Positions 1 through 10,638 of a stretch of 64,000 bases of DNA are shown piece after piece. This DNA is from Leptidea sinapis (taxonomy: Eukaryota > Arthropoda > Insecta > Lepidoptera > Pieridae), in the NCBI RefSeq assembly GCF_905404315.1, contig NC_066301.1:6572001-6636000 (forward strand), read 5' to 3'. Position numbers and translations under genes: made by a program. Numbering within the stretch: the stretch's first letter is position 1; every line of letters begins with the position of its first letter. The notes below the pieces were generated by a model. The model was not told the origin of the DNA and did not search any database. It saw nothing but the letters and a program-made list of their open reading frames with translations.

Positions 1-75
1 ACACAGGCGTCGGGCATGGCTGAGAACGAACCGAGCGATGCGGGTCAACGACCGCCGACCCAAAGGACCGCGTAA
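1..75 (+). CDS. Possible 3' end of an upstream coding exon
   Basis: From base 1 one frame stays open for 24 codons and stops at TAA (73-75). It encodes a hydrophilic tail containing SGMAENEPSDAGQRPPTQ. The stretch is GC-rich, while the sequence after the stop turns sharply AT-rich, as coding-to-UTR transitions often do. An in-frame ATG at 16 leaves only 19 codons. With the upstream part outside the window, neither a splice acceptor nor a family can be checked, and chance openness over 75 bases is quite possible. Confidence 0.25.
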   Translation, partial: TQASGMAENEPSDAGQRPPTQRTA

Positions 76-191
76 TATTTTTTAAAACTTACAGTTGTGC
101 TAGAGTACGGAATTACTGTGATAATATTTTTTATGCGTTTTTGAAGTAAATCTTTTTTATCGACGTATGAGAGAAATGTTATATTACGCGC

Positions 192-1154
192 GGCCATCTT
201 GGATTTCAAATATGATCACACAATCGTTCCCGGACCCTCGAGAACCTCGGACACGATATCCATATTGCTGAAATCATAATTTTGTGCGGCGGCCATCTTG
301 GATTTCAAATATGATCACACAATCGTTCTCTGCACCCTCGAGAACCTCGGACACGATATCCATATTGCTGAAATCATAATTTTGTGCGGCGGCCATATTG
401 GATTTCAAAAATGATCACAAAATCGTTATCTGCACCCTCGAGAACCTCGGACACGATATCCATATTGCTGAAATCATAATTTTGTACGCCGGCCATCTTG
501 GATTTCAAAAATGATCACAAAATCGTTATCTGCACCCTCGAGAACCTCGGACACGATATCCATATTGCTGAAATCATAATTTTGTGCGGCGGCCATCTTG
601 GATTTCAAATATGATCACACAATCGTTCTCTGCACCCTCGAGAACCTCGGACACGATATCCATATTGCTGAAATCATAATTTTGTGCGGCGGCCATATTG
701 GATTTCAAAAATGATCACAAAATCGTTATCTGCACCCTCGAGAACCTCGGACACGATATCCATATTGCTGAAATCATAATTTTGTACGCCGGCCATCTTG
801 GATTTCAAAAATGATCACAAAATCGTTCTCTGCACCCTCGAGAACCTCGGACACGATCTCCATATTGCTGAAATCATAATTATGAGCGGCGGCCATCTTT
901 GAATTCAAAAATGATCACAGAATTGTTCTCTGCACCCTCGAGAACCTCGGACACGATATCCATATTGCTGAAATCATAATTATGAGCGGCGGCCATCTTT
1001 GAATTCAAAAATGATCACAGAATCGTTCTCTGCACCCTCGAGAACCTCGGACACGATATCCATATTGCTGAAATCATAATTTTGTGCGGCGGCCATCTTG
1101 GATTTCAAATATGATCACACAATCGTTCTCTGCACCCTCGAGAACCTCGGACAC
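192..1154. repeat. 100-bp tandem repeat (minisatellite), about 9.6 copies
   Basis: The landmark GGCCATCTTGGATTTC or a variant recurs at 192, 291, 391, 491, 591, 691, 791, 891, 991 and 1091, a period of 100 bp (the first unit is 99). Each unit contains CCCTCGAGAACCTCGGACAC and CATATTGCTGAAATCATAAT. The array breaks off in its last unit after CGGACAC. Variants are ordered: 291-590 and 591-890 repeat the same three-unit succession, including GTACGCC at the end of the second unit, and 891 and 991 are a near-identical pair with CTTTGAATTC. Short ORFs inside it are by-products. Confidence 0.95.
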
Positions 1155-1694
1155 TTTCCGATTTACATTTATATTTCAACAAATACGCTGTCGCATCATC
1201 ATTATTTTTTTACTATGATTCCCGCTTTGTACTTGTTTGCTAAAATCTTACGTAATGTGAGCCCGAGAGACGCGAACACAGTACCTTCCTTGACAGTGGT
1301 CACGGGCGTACTGCTGGCTTGAGCGAGCATGCAACCAAGGCGTCGCGTTTAGTTTATTACGAAAAAAATTAATACAAAATAATTCACAAAGCGTATTGAT
1401 AAATCCCACAGTTAAAACTTATAAATACTAATTAACTATCGAATAAAATAAGTTTTGTGTTTATAGCTATCATAGTTTTATGATATTATAAACAATTCAA
1501 ATAAAAAAGACTATTTTTCAAAAAATAAATCCATCGAGATTTTTTTTCGTAATCGTGTTTTCGAAACAGCGATAATTTAGATAAAGGAATGAAGATAAAC
1601 ATTTCAAAAAATTGGAACCGTAGTATTTGTAGAAGTATTTTAAGTAGATTTTTAAAAATGTTACTTTTAAGACTATAGCGCCTTAAGCGCTTTC
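1155..1694. other. AT-rich spacer, no gene seen
   Basis: A moderately GC-rich patch lies at 1255-1350, followed by A/T-rich sequence. No splice-bounded coding segment or recognisable repeat was seen. Confidence 0.5.
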
Positions 1695-1800
1695 GTGATG
1701 GAACCACGTGGAAGACCACCCACACAGGTGAATAACAATGAATTGAATGATATGGTGGAAGCCAAGCCGAGCCAAGCTACCCAGGAATTAGTGAACATGG
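1695..1800 (+). pseudogene. Mariner-like transposase fragment
   Basis: The open frame at 1695 starts with a GRPPTQVNNNELNDMVEAKP segment followed by SQATQELVNM. This resembles the N-terminal helix-turn-helix region of mariner-type transposases, where a G-R-P-x-T-x-V-x-N-x-E-L run precedes an E-A-x-P-S-Q-T-T-x-E-L run. Only about 35 residues are recognisable; after them the frame becomes hydrophobic and unrelated. No terminal repeats or DDD catalytic region are present, so this is a short remnant. Confidence 0.5.
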
Positions 1801-2343
1801 TTTTCTACCTCATATTTTTACAAGCTTCGTTCCATACCTTATTATCATACTATGAATTTTTAACAGAGTATGCCAAACAACTTTTATGAAGTATCTGGAA
1901 TTTTATTTGATGGAGCCATATATTTTTCATATGCTTGATATATTAGAATATATCCTATTTTATCAATATATGGGTTAGCGGCATACTCTTATGTTTTTTT
2001 TTATTTAATTTCACCTTTTCAGGTATCTTATTACTTTTTGTTTTGAACCCCCCTTTTTCATGTAAAACCCACTTTTAACCTTTCTCAAGCTAGTTCTTTT
2101 AGATTTTTTTAAAGTTTTTTAAGCTTTCAGATAATATATAAATAAGTCAATGGTAAGCCTTAATCAGAGTAAAAGTTTTCCATTGATGTTTCTTCCTAGT
2201 GCGTTGAAATCTAATATTCAAACGTTCTGTTCCAAAACTAGGGAAAAATGTTTTGGTGACAGCGTACCTTATTTGACAAGAAAGATATTAAGAATAAACA
2301 AATATCTATTTTATTTATTTCTACCGTATTTTCCAATTTCGCG

Positions 2344-2890
2344 AAAGAGGTCACTCGTCGAATCCAACTCGGATGGGCAGCGTTCGGAAAGCTCTGTAAA
2401 ATCTTCTCGTCCCAAATACCACAGTGTCTAAAGACGAAGGTTTTCAACCAGTGTGTGTTGCCAGTGATCACTTACGGTACGCAGACAGGGTCGCTAACTA
2501 TGGGCCTGATGAGAAAGCTCATGGTCACTCAGGGGACAATGGAGAGGGCAATGCTCAGAGTTTCCCTGTGAGATCGAATCGAAAATAAGGAGACCCGTAG
2601 GAGAACCAAAGTCACCGACATAGCCCAAATGATTGCGAAATTAAGGTGGCAGTGGGCAGGGCACATAGTTCGACGGACGGATGGCCGCTGGAGCAGTAAA
2701 TTCCTCGAATGGCGACCACGTACTGGAAGACGCAGTGTTGGTAGACCTCCCACAAGATGGACCGACGATCTGGTCAAGATCGCCGGTATACGTTGGATGA
2801 GGGCAGCGCAGGACTAATCGTCGTGGAAATCTATGTGGGAGGCCTTTGTCCACCAGTGGATTCCTTTGTACGGCTGATGATGATGATATT
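2344..2890 (+). pseudogene. RTE-type LINE, 3' end of the reverse transcriptase ORF
   Basis: Translation in broken frames gives GWAAFGKLCKIFSSQIPQCL, then KTKVFNQCVLPVITYG, and in the frame from 2629 KLRWQWAGHIVRRTDGRW followed by RPRTGRRSVGRPPTRWTDDL. This W-x-W-A-G-H-x-x-R-x-x-D-x-R-W signature is typical of the C-terminal end of insect endonuclease-reverse transcriptases of the RTE group. Frameshifts and a stop at 2815 break it. It ends in GGCTGATGATGATGATA, the short TGA-type tail of RTE elements. Related copies lie at 3437, 5863 and 26812. Confidence 0.85.
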
Positions 2891-4844
2891 TTTGTTTTCG
2901 GGTAATATGTGTAAATTATGGCGAGAAAAGTGATCAGTGATTCAGTTTAATGTGTTTTTCATCACATCTCCGTTACACTTATCAATTTCGTGTCGTATAA
3001 TCATTTAGGTATTAATACTGCAAACGACCTCCCAGTATCACCCTTGGCTGGTTGAAAAGTTCTGATCACGACTCTTGAATGTTTGAAGCGGCTGCAATAT
3101 TGCACAATGTTCTGTCGAATTTCACGTCTGTGTGGGCGCGGCCCCAACTTCGTCTGGAACAAGTTTGGCGAAGGCTGCTTCAACCTCTTCAACTTTGTAT
3201 TTGAATTTCTAACAATTGAAAATGATAAGGCTTGACTTGGGGCTCATCTGCGATTTCAATAATATAGAGCCTCACTTGTGGTGCCTGTGCAATCCTATCA
3301 TCGGTGAATTTTTATTTACAGTGTATGATTGACACCTACACTTATTTACAGTGTATGATTCATTCATCTATGTTTACTGTTACTTTGAGACTTACACGTT
3401 CGAGAAATACTTAAAAGTATAAAAGTTCGTCGGAATAGGTTGGATGAGGGCAGCGCAGGACCGATCGTCATGGCTTTATGTTATAAATTTAATCTTATTC
3501 AATGTTATCAGCCATCATTAACAGAAGATATTTAACCTCATATAACAAGAAATAAAGAATTAATACGATTTCTTATAACTATTAACTTTCCGATCACATA
3601 ACAGTCATAAAACAAAAAGCTTCCAATTCTACTTCACCCTATTAATTATATATCTTTGTTGATTGTCTGCCTGAGTGGCCGCGTGAGGACTGTCATCTCA
3701 AGTGCTCTTACGTGCTTTGTATGAAAGCGATTGGTTTCAATATATCATCTACGTATCCTCTTTTGTGAAAATAATAAATATTTGATATTTTTGTAAGCCG
3801 ATTAGATAGAGATAAATAGTTTACTTATCGTTACAAGTTCTATTCTGTTTCAAAGACTTTAAATGTGCGTTTTTTTGCAATACGCTGATAGATTCACATA
3901 GCATTCGAAAATTAAAGAAATCCTTAAAAAAATCTTACAAAAGTAGTGTAGTTGTAGTGTTGGATTTTGTGGGAAAGGATACTAATATTTATTTTGATGT
4001 TATAATTAAGGAATCTTCAGAGTTCAATTACAGAGGTCTGTTGTACATCGAAGGTATTTAGGGACTGCCTGCTCGAGTCCTATACAATTATCTCTTGCTT
4101 ACCTATGTCTCTTACCCCCGCATCTGTCTTAACTAAACATCTGTTATATTTTAGTTTTTCTTAATCCCTTCATTTACAACATTTTCGAAAAGATATTTAC
4201 TGCTAAGTACAAAGGTGTAATAAAACAATAAAATAGAAAAAAACTTAAACCTAAAAATGACCATTCCATACTAATTATAGTTACATTTTGGGTTAATGTT
4301 ACTGGAATACTCTAAAATTTATAGCACCATATTTGATATACATAATCATAATTATTGTATTATCTCGAGTATTACATATTCTGTAAAAAAAATACTTTTA
4401 AAGAGGTTTTTTTTTAATATTTACATTAGGCTTTTAAGATGAATAAAATTTAAGAAAAAACCTAGCTTTTGCAGGTTAACGTTTTCATAACGCGACGTCA
4501 TCATTACCGTGAGATATATATATAAGATAAGTAAGATTAATTGAAATAATTTTGTGTAAAATAATACTTCATTTGTGCGGAAAGGTTAACATCATTAATC
4601 AGATAGTTCCTTGAGTGGCAAGCGACACCAAACGCTGTGATGCGATTTATTTTGTGGTCTTACCGCAACTGTAGAAGGGGTTAGCGTTTCATTAGCTTTA
4701 TTTCTGAATAATATTAATATGTTTTCTCTTTTGTCTTTAGTAGTAAAATTACTCAGGCGGTTATTCTGGATATAGCGAAGATCTTTGATCGTGTATAAGG
4801 CGGTTCTGTCGAAACTTCAATCATTTGGGATTCCCGAGAATTCA
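2891..4844. other. Intergenic stretch, mostly unique AT-rich sequence
   Basis: Apart from the RTE scrap at 3437-3476 I see no recognisable element. A direct repeat (CTTATTTACAGTGTATGATT and its copy) lies near 3310-3362. The minus-strand frame at 3001-3192 matches nothing I know. Confidence 0.5.
3437..3476 (+). repeat. RTE LINE fragment
   Basis: GGTTGGATGAGGGCAGCGCA followed by GGACCGATCGTC matches the part of the RTE 3' end seen at 2792-2822 and 27223-27247, which encodes the W-M-R-A-A-Q-D run. About 40 bp is left, with no tail. Confidence 0.75.
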
Positions 4845-5157
4845 TTTTTTTTTTGAAAATATGGGTCGAGACGAGCAGTAAGTTCAGCTGATAATAATTG
4901 ATAGGTCCTACCCATAACAATGCAATGCCACTCAGGATTCTTGAAAAACCCAAAAATTCTGAGCAGCACTACAATTGAGCTCGTCACCTTAAGACATAAG
5001 ATGTTAAGTCTCATTTGCCCAGTAATATTACTAGCTTCGGTGCCCTTCAGACCGAAACAACGTAATGTTTACACATTACTGCTTCACGGCAGAAATAGGC
5101 GCCATTGTAGTACCCATAATCTAGCCGGCTTCCTGTGCAAAGGAGCCTCCCACTGGT
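4845..5157 (-). repeat. SINE-like family copy (full length)
   Basis: Read on the minus strand this copy starts ACCAGTGGGAGGCTCCTTTG and ends with a tail equivalent to TTTTCA plus A residues (T-run at 4845-4854 on the plus strand). It contains the family landmarks: GCCGGCTAGATTATGGGTAC, a CAGTAATGT/ACATTACTG hairpin, CTTATGTCTCAAGGTGACGA and the paired GCCGCTCAG/CTGAGCGGC arms. Downstream (5275-5350) is a C/T-rich tract. Confidence 0.9.
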
Positions 5158-5862
5158 CATGCAAGTTGAACACCAGCTTTTCCGCCATTTCCATCGGAAA
5201 TTGCACTTCGCCGGTCTGCCGCTGTTCCCCTTGTCAGCGGCAGTACCTTTAACGCGTCACACCGCACCGAACACTAAGTCTCTTTTTGCTTCTTCTTCCT
5301 ATTTCACTTTCCACTTTGCACTACTTCTTCTTTTCTTCTTCTTCTTTCTTTACACTTTCGAGTCAGAAGTAGAACTGCCGTAGGCCACGCTTAGTACACT
5401 TATATACCCCCGGATCTGTTCTATTCTCAAAATGATTCTCCCATTCCATTTTTAAATTTAAATATACTAGAAATATCTTTTAACTTAACAAAACCCAAAA
5501 AATTCCATACACTGGTAGGTGTATCGACCCCGGGTCTAGAGCGTCTTAAGTAAACACTTTTCCGTTGAGCTACGAGTCTTGAAGTTTGACAACTCTCGTC
5601 ATATACGTCGAAAAAATTAATTGTTAATAATCCGAAAGTTTACTTTTATTTATTGTCAAAAATCCAGTAATGTAAGTTTAGAACTCGTTAGTTACCCGAT
5701 AGTTAATTTATCAGCTGTCATTTATTCGCGGTACCAATTTGAAAAGTGCGCGTAGCGCGTCAAAATAAATTATACGGGAAAAATTATTGCTTTAATTTTT
5801 GATTTAGTTGTAGTTACGTCTTTCGTTATCTTAGTAGAATAGAATAGAATATTTTATTTTAG
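5158..5862. other. Spacer with pyrimidine tract and a weak tRNA-like trace
   Basis: Holds the CTTCTTC-rich tract at 5278-5352. At 5525-5578 a degenerate minus-strand tRNA-like sequence has TAGCTCAACGG resembling an A box, but only a poor B box. No gene was seen. Confidence 0.4.
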
Positions 5863-5966
5863 TATGAGTTAGATGAGGGCAGCGCAGGACCGATCGTCGT
5901 GGAAATTTTTGGGAGAGGACTTGGTCCAGCAGTTTAGGTCTTCCGGCTGATGATTATGATGATGAG
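5863..5966 (+). repeat. RTE LINE 3' tail fragment
   Basis: Begins TTAGATGAGGGCAGCGCAGG and ends GGCTGATGATTATGATGATG, the same 3' end as the RTE copies at 2344-2890 and 26812-27312. It is truncated at the 5' side, as is usual for LINE insertions. Confidence 0.85.
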
Positions 5967-7289
5967 TTACATAAAACATGTTACATGAGCAGTTAAGAGA
6001 CAGTTAACTTAGTCCTAGATCTTGCTGTTGCGTGGATTGACTCCGCAAAAAGAAAAATAGTAAATGCGAAGGTTCTTTGAATGCTCTATTTGACATCGTC
6101 ACAGTTGATGAAAGTTTATAAATAATATTTTTGTTACGAACTCGAAACTATCAGATATCTCCACAGTGGGTGTTTGTATCCTGTTGAGGATTTATCGACA
6201 AAAGTAAGGAAGTGAAGGAAAAAATATTTCGATTGTTAGATTTTTGATAGTTATGCTAGAAGTTAAAAAAACTATTAGTTATCGAATAGTATGGAAATAA
6301 TTTGTTGCCAGTTGTCTTAGAAAATGACCGACAGCAGTGCTCTCAAAACATGAGCATACGTCAGCAAGACTACCCTTCCGCGTAGATGGTGGAATTTTCG
6401 ACAGTAGATGTTTTTGGTCATCCACCAAACAGTCCCACTCGGATTTATTGTGAATTATTTATTCCCTAAAATTAAAAATAAACTAAGAGGTATTTTAAGT
6501 CAATTTCCCTGTATGCAAATATTGGGGTTAAGCAGGCTTTCAACTGTAAAGTACATCCTGTAGATGAAACCACGAATTTTATGTAACATGAGTTTCGTAA
6601 GATTCATAGTAGATATATTTAACATTAACCACTACCGATTACAAATATTGCTTTAAGAATTTAAACTAAACTTTGTTTTTGAACAGTTGCGCTGATAAAG
6701 ATATGCAATTTTATCAATCACAAATATTATGTGTACATATAGATGGGGCTACAATAATATTGATCATTTCCATAACTCATTATTATTTCATGTTAGATGC
6801 TCCTTATTTGCTTCTAAGTATATCGTGTAACTTAGTTAGAAAGCTAACAAAATCTACTGTTTCAGTAAATTATTAAATAACAAACGTTATTTTCGTACAG
6901 TATACTAACAAAATTCAAAGAAAAGCTTTCAGCTCGACTACAGTAATCGAAGTAATCCTTATCTTGATAAAGGACAAGGGACTTCCTGTGTTTGCAAACA
7001 TTATATATATACAGATATATATAATGTTTGCAAACCGTCGAAAAACCGTCAAAAGTCGGGAAGAGCATACCTTAACATATGAAGTATATAAAATGGAATG
7101 ATTTATTTCAATAATGCTTATAAAACAGGAGAGACCATAATACATAGTGTGGGCGGCGTGTCGCCAACAAACTTATCTCCCTCGGGAATTACTTCTGTTT
7201 ATAGCGAAATTATAACGATACATAAATTTACGTATATTTCATTTATCATGAAGAAATTTATATTCGTAATATATCGCTAAATTAAAATT
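5967..7289. other. Intergenic sequence with a repeat scrap and a perfect hairpin
   Basis: AT-rich. At 6499-6565 it holds a copy of the inner segment of the tRNA-like foldback elements (AATATTGGGGTTAAGCAGGC, CAACTGTAAAGTA). The hairpin is at 6990-7035. No gene was seen. Confidence 0.5.
6990..7035. repeat. Perfect 21-bp inverted repeat with 4-nt loop
   Basis: Left arm GTTTGCAAACATTATATATA+T (6990-7010), loop ACAG (7011-7014), right arm the exact reverse complement (7015-7035). The outer ten bases GTTTGCAAAC are themselves palindromic. Confidence 0.95.
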
Positions 7290-7575
7290 CATTTTATCAA
7301 AGTGGTCGTTTTATTAGCTTCACCTGTATGTATGTTTTTAGTAAACGACTCATTTAGGCGCGATTTCGACCCACTTTAAAGAGCCTGATTTCGATCAAAC
7401 TTCGTAGATTTATCGATGACAATACACTAATTTGATAATAATATTCCATTTGCAAATGAAGATTTTTGTTTAATTATATAATTTTCATCTTTCGTTTTTA
7501 AGAAAGGAATTGATGTTAATTTTAAATTTCCAAATAATATATTGTTTTATTCTTTGGCTTTCTATAAAAATCCTG
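7290..7575 (-). repeat. Unclassified dispersed repeat, partner of the copy at 57545
   Basis: On the minus strand it shares with 57690-57920, in the same order, a stretch around GGAATTGATGTTAATTTTAA, a stretch around ATCTACGAAGTTTGA, and the end TACATACAGGTGAAGCTAA. The two copies lie in opposite orientation 50 kb apart. No coding frame or terminal repeat identifies the class. Confidence 0.7.
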
Positions 7576-8730
7576 TTTTTTGTTTTTTTTTTAACCAATA
7601 TTTATTGACGTTAAGATTTCATATTACACTCTGTAGGAAAGTACCACAACTGTTTGGGATATATTTGTTAAATTCGGCTCTATTTCATTTTTTTATAGTA
7701 TTAAACCATATTTAATTTAGATTATATATATTTTCATATCATTATTAATGATTCCTTCATTAGCAACAATTTTTTATTCATTTTTTTTTTCTAATATGTG
7801 TTACTTTGCTTTTAATCTTAAACCAATATTAAATCATTATTATTATCATCAATCCTACAAACCATATTGTCATAATTATTTCTGTCTTATTGCCTTAGCT
7901 TCATCATATATTTCGTAAAAGTTTTCAAATTCGAAAACAATATTTCCTTCTCGTTGAGTTTCCAAACTTTTACGATTGGTTAAGTTTCGGAGGAGGAAAT
8001 AGTGGGGAATGTAACCAGTAACAATATTTCTAAAGGAATCAATTTAGAGAAAACAAATGCCTTTTATGCCTTTTACTAGTAAGTAGTAACATTTACAACG
8101 CTCTAGAAGTGGCACGTTCAGCTTATATTTGCTTCATCTGCGTAAGCGCATCAGAAATATTGATTTGAAATTCTTAAGACCAAGAAAGGCCTCAGCTCAT
8201 AACTTCTCCACTTGGGAGTTGTGGATTAATATCATTCGTATAAGATTACAAACGGCATTTTTCATATTTGATAAACAGTGTGTCTAGATCACAGCTCTAA
8301 AATATAACAACTCTGCCAAAGTCTGTTTCTATATAGCTTTCAAATCGAAATAATCGAACCGGAAAATCCACCGTGCTTGCATGTGCTGGCGATGATTTAC
8401 ATTTGCGTTGGATCCACTCAGTTTAACCAGTCGTTTACTCTACTGCCAGTTATTTTTTATATTGATTCTCGACCTACATTGTTTAATTGGATAAAAATCC
8501 AATAAAAGCGTTTGATTTATGCAAAAGGATCTCAATTACCTCACTTGTATCATGATGTTGATTTTGTTCCTAAATTCAAGAAAAAGCTTCTTACAATCAA
8601 AATTCTTAAGCCCCACGAGCATACATAAAAATAATCATTCATACAAATCCATACCCCCGGAAATCGTTAAAATACATACATGTCTAAGTTTTACAATTAT
8701 AATATTAAGCAATATGTTATTTTTATAAGT
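7576..8730. other. Intergenic AT-rich sequence
   Basis: Only a short LINE-like scrap near 8030-8080 (GCCTTTTATGCCTTTTACT) was recognised. The frame at 8519-8728 matches no family I know. Confidence 0.4.
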
Positions 8731-9110
8731 GATAACCCTCACTTCTGGTATTAATTACACAAATAAAACTGAAAACAAAATTTTATGGACGATGTGGGAC
8801 TTGAACCCGCGACCTCTTACGTTCCATGCGATTTTATAAGCGATACGTCACTCGAACGGTTGGCTCAGTTGGAAAGAGCGACATCTCAAGTCAATTTCCT
8901 AATAAGCAAGTATTGGGGTTGAGCAGGTTATCAACTGTAAAGTAGCCATAACCTGAGAGTTGGACAAAGCATACAAGATTTTATAAACGATACGTCAATC
9001 GAACGCTGGCTCAGTTGGAAAGAACGCTCGCACGGAGGTTGCGGGTTCGAGTCCCGCATCGTTCGTGAAATTTTTCCTTTCAGTTTATTTGTGTAATTTA
9101 TAATAGTATT
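8731..9110. repeat. Foldback element with tRNA-like arms (copy 1)
   Basis: The outer arms are inverted repeats: ATTACACAAATAAAACTG at 8754 and its counterpart CAGTTTATTTGTGTAAT at 9081-9097. Inside each arm is a tRNA-like T-arm/B-box sequence: GGACTTGAACCCGCGACCTC on the minus side (8798-8817) and GGTTGCGGGTTCGAGTCCCG on the plus side (9038-9057). A further plus-strand A-box sequence, TTGGCTCAGTTGGAAAGAGC, lies at 8860-8879. The middle (8883-8985) contains TATTGGGGTTGAGCAGGTTA and is conserved with copy 2. The plus-side tRNA-like unit spans about 8997-9066. Confidence 0.75.
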
Positions 9111-10320
9111 CATTATTGGAGTAATCACGTGGACTATATTATATTATGTAACTTAGACAATTCTTTACATATCTACCTCAATCCTTAAAAACATCGCATT
9201 CCTTATAAGGTCAAAATAATCTCTATAACTCGTTAGGTTAAACCACGGAACAGAAACTGTTCTGTGGGTGAACCAAATTGTAAGGATAGCGCTTCGTAAA
9301 TCCTTAAAAACAGTTACGTACCGCAGTATATTAAATTTAATTAAGAAAATATTAACACAAAGAAAAATTACTTACGGACTGATTGATGTGTTGAATATGG
9401 ACAACGATGCTAACAGCTACATAGCTGAGGGCATATAATGTTATATTTTCGCATAGACGCAGGTTTACCTAAGACGAACTTATCTTTTAAATTAAACGTA
9501 ATCTAAGCAAAAATAAAAAAAAATCAAATTCAAATAATCTGAATAAAGTTTTATATTTATTCTTATTAATCTGTATCGAGTAGACTTTTGTTTGGGATCT
9601 TTTCGCATCATTATTATTGATGTAGCACTGGTTATATAATATTTGAATGAAAAAAAAAGTGAAATTTGTGTATAAAATAATAGAAAAATTCATGACAATC
9701 TCGCACACGTAATATGCAGTAGCCAATAGTCAAAAATGTTATTGGAGACAACTAATTTGAATTTTCCTAAAAAATATTATGCTTGTAACAATTGTCTTCG
9801 ATATATATTATTATTTATAAATTTCACGCCTTATTCATAAAAATATGTGACACAGTTACTTTCTTAATATTAGATGCTTTGCGATGTAATCTTTAATTTC
9901 ATCATCATATTTAATAGTCAATTTGTAAGGTTTTTCAATTTGATTAATATTATTAATTTATTTTATATTAATTTATTATTTTAGATTACTTTACTAGTTT
10001 CCCAAGTATCACATTTCAAATTAAAAGCTACAAGAGACTGCGCTGACATGGCAGTGTAATCCTACACATCCGTGTATGTTCTTTGTGTGTCAAGTTACGA
10101 AAACTTTACAAGCGCAAGTTCTGAGAGTGCATGTGACGTGTGCAATGAGTTTCTACAAAATGCTTTACATAACAAATTAAATTATTAACACTGGCTCGAT
10201 TAGCTGTTTGAGTATATCATTATTCATAGTATATTTACATGTAACACCTTACTTAAATAAACACTTAATCCTTGAAATGAGACACAGGCGCAAATTCCAT
10301 CTCGTTTGCCTTGTCTTTTG
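9111..10320. other. AT-rich intergenic sequence, nothing recognised
   Basis: No long frame with coding character, no repeat family of the window, and no RNA gene was seen. Confidence 0.5.
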
Positions 10321-10638
10321 TTTTTTTTTTTTATGACAGTAAATGACGAGACGAGCAGGACGTTCAACTGATGGTTCTTTATACGCCCTGACCATACCCC
10401 ATATAATGCAGTGCCGCTCAGGATTCTTGAAAACCCAACAATTTTGAGCGGCACTACAATTGCGCTCGTCACCTTGAGACATAAGATGTTAAGTCTCATT
10501 TGCCCAGTAATTTCAATAGCTACGGCGCCCTTCAGACCGAAACACGGTAAGACGTAAACATTACTGGTTCACCGTAAAAATAGGCGCCGTCGTGATACCT
10601 ATAATCTAGCCGGCATCCTGTGCAAAGGTGCTTCCCAC
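10321..10638 (-). repeat. SINE-like family copy
   Basis: The T-run 10321-10332 corresponds to the polyA tail. Landmarks in order on the plus strand: GACGAGACGAGCAGGACGTT, GTGCCGCTCAGGATTCTTGA, GAGCGGCACTACAATTGCGC, CTTGAGACATAAGATGTTAA, AATCTAGCCGGCATCCTGTG, ending CTTCCCAC. The last dozen bases of the family are missing. Confidence 0.9.

Noticed and set aside
192..1154. CRISPR-like regular repeats
   Set aside because: The whole 100-bp unit is conserved, with no short repeat plus unique spacer, and the DNA is eukaryotic. It is a minisatellite.
3001..3192. Minus-strand ORF with many basic residues
   Set aside because: An adjacent frame (VEEVEAAFAKLVPDEVGAAP) is just as plausible, neither is matched to a family, and no repeat copy or splice context supports it.
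8997..9066. A functional tRNA gene
   Set aside because: A and B boxes are present, but the acceptor ends do not pair well and the unit lies in a repeated foldback element with decayed sister units.
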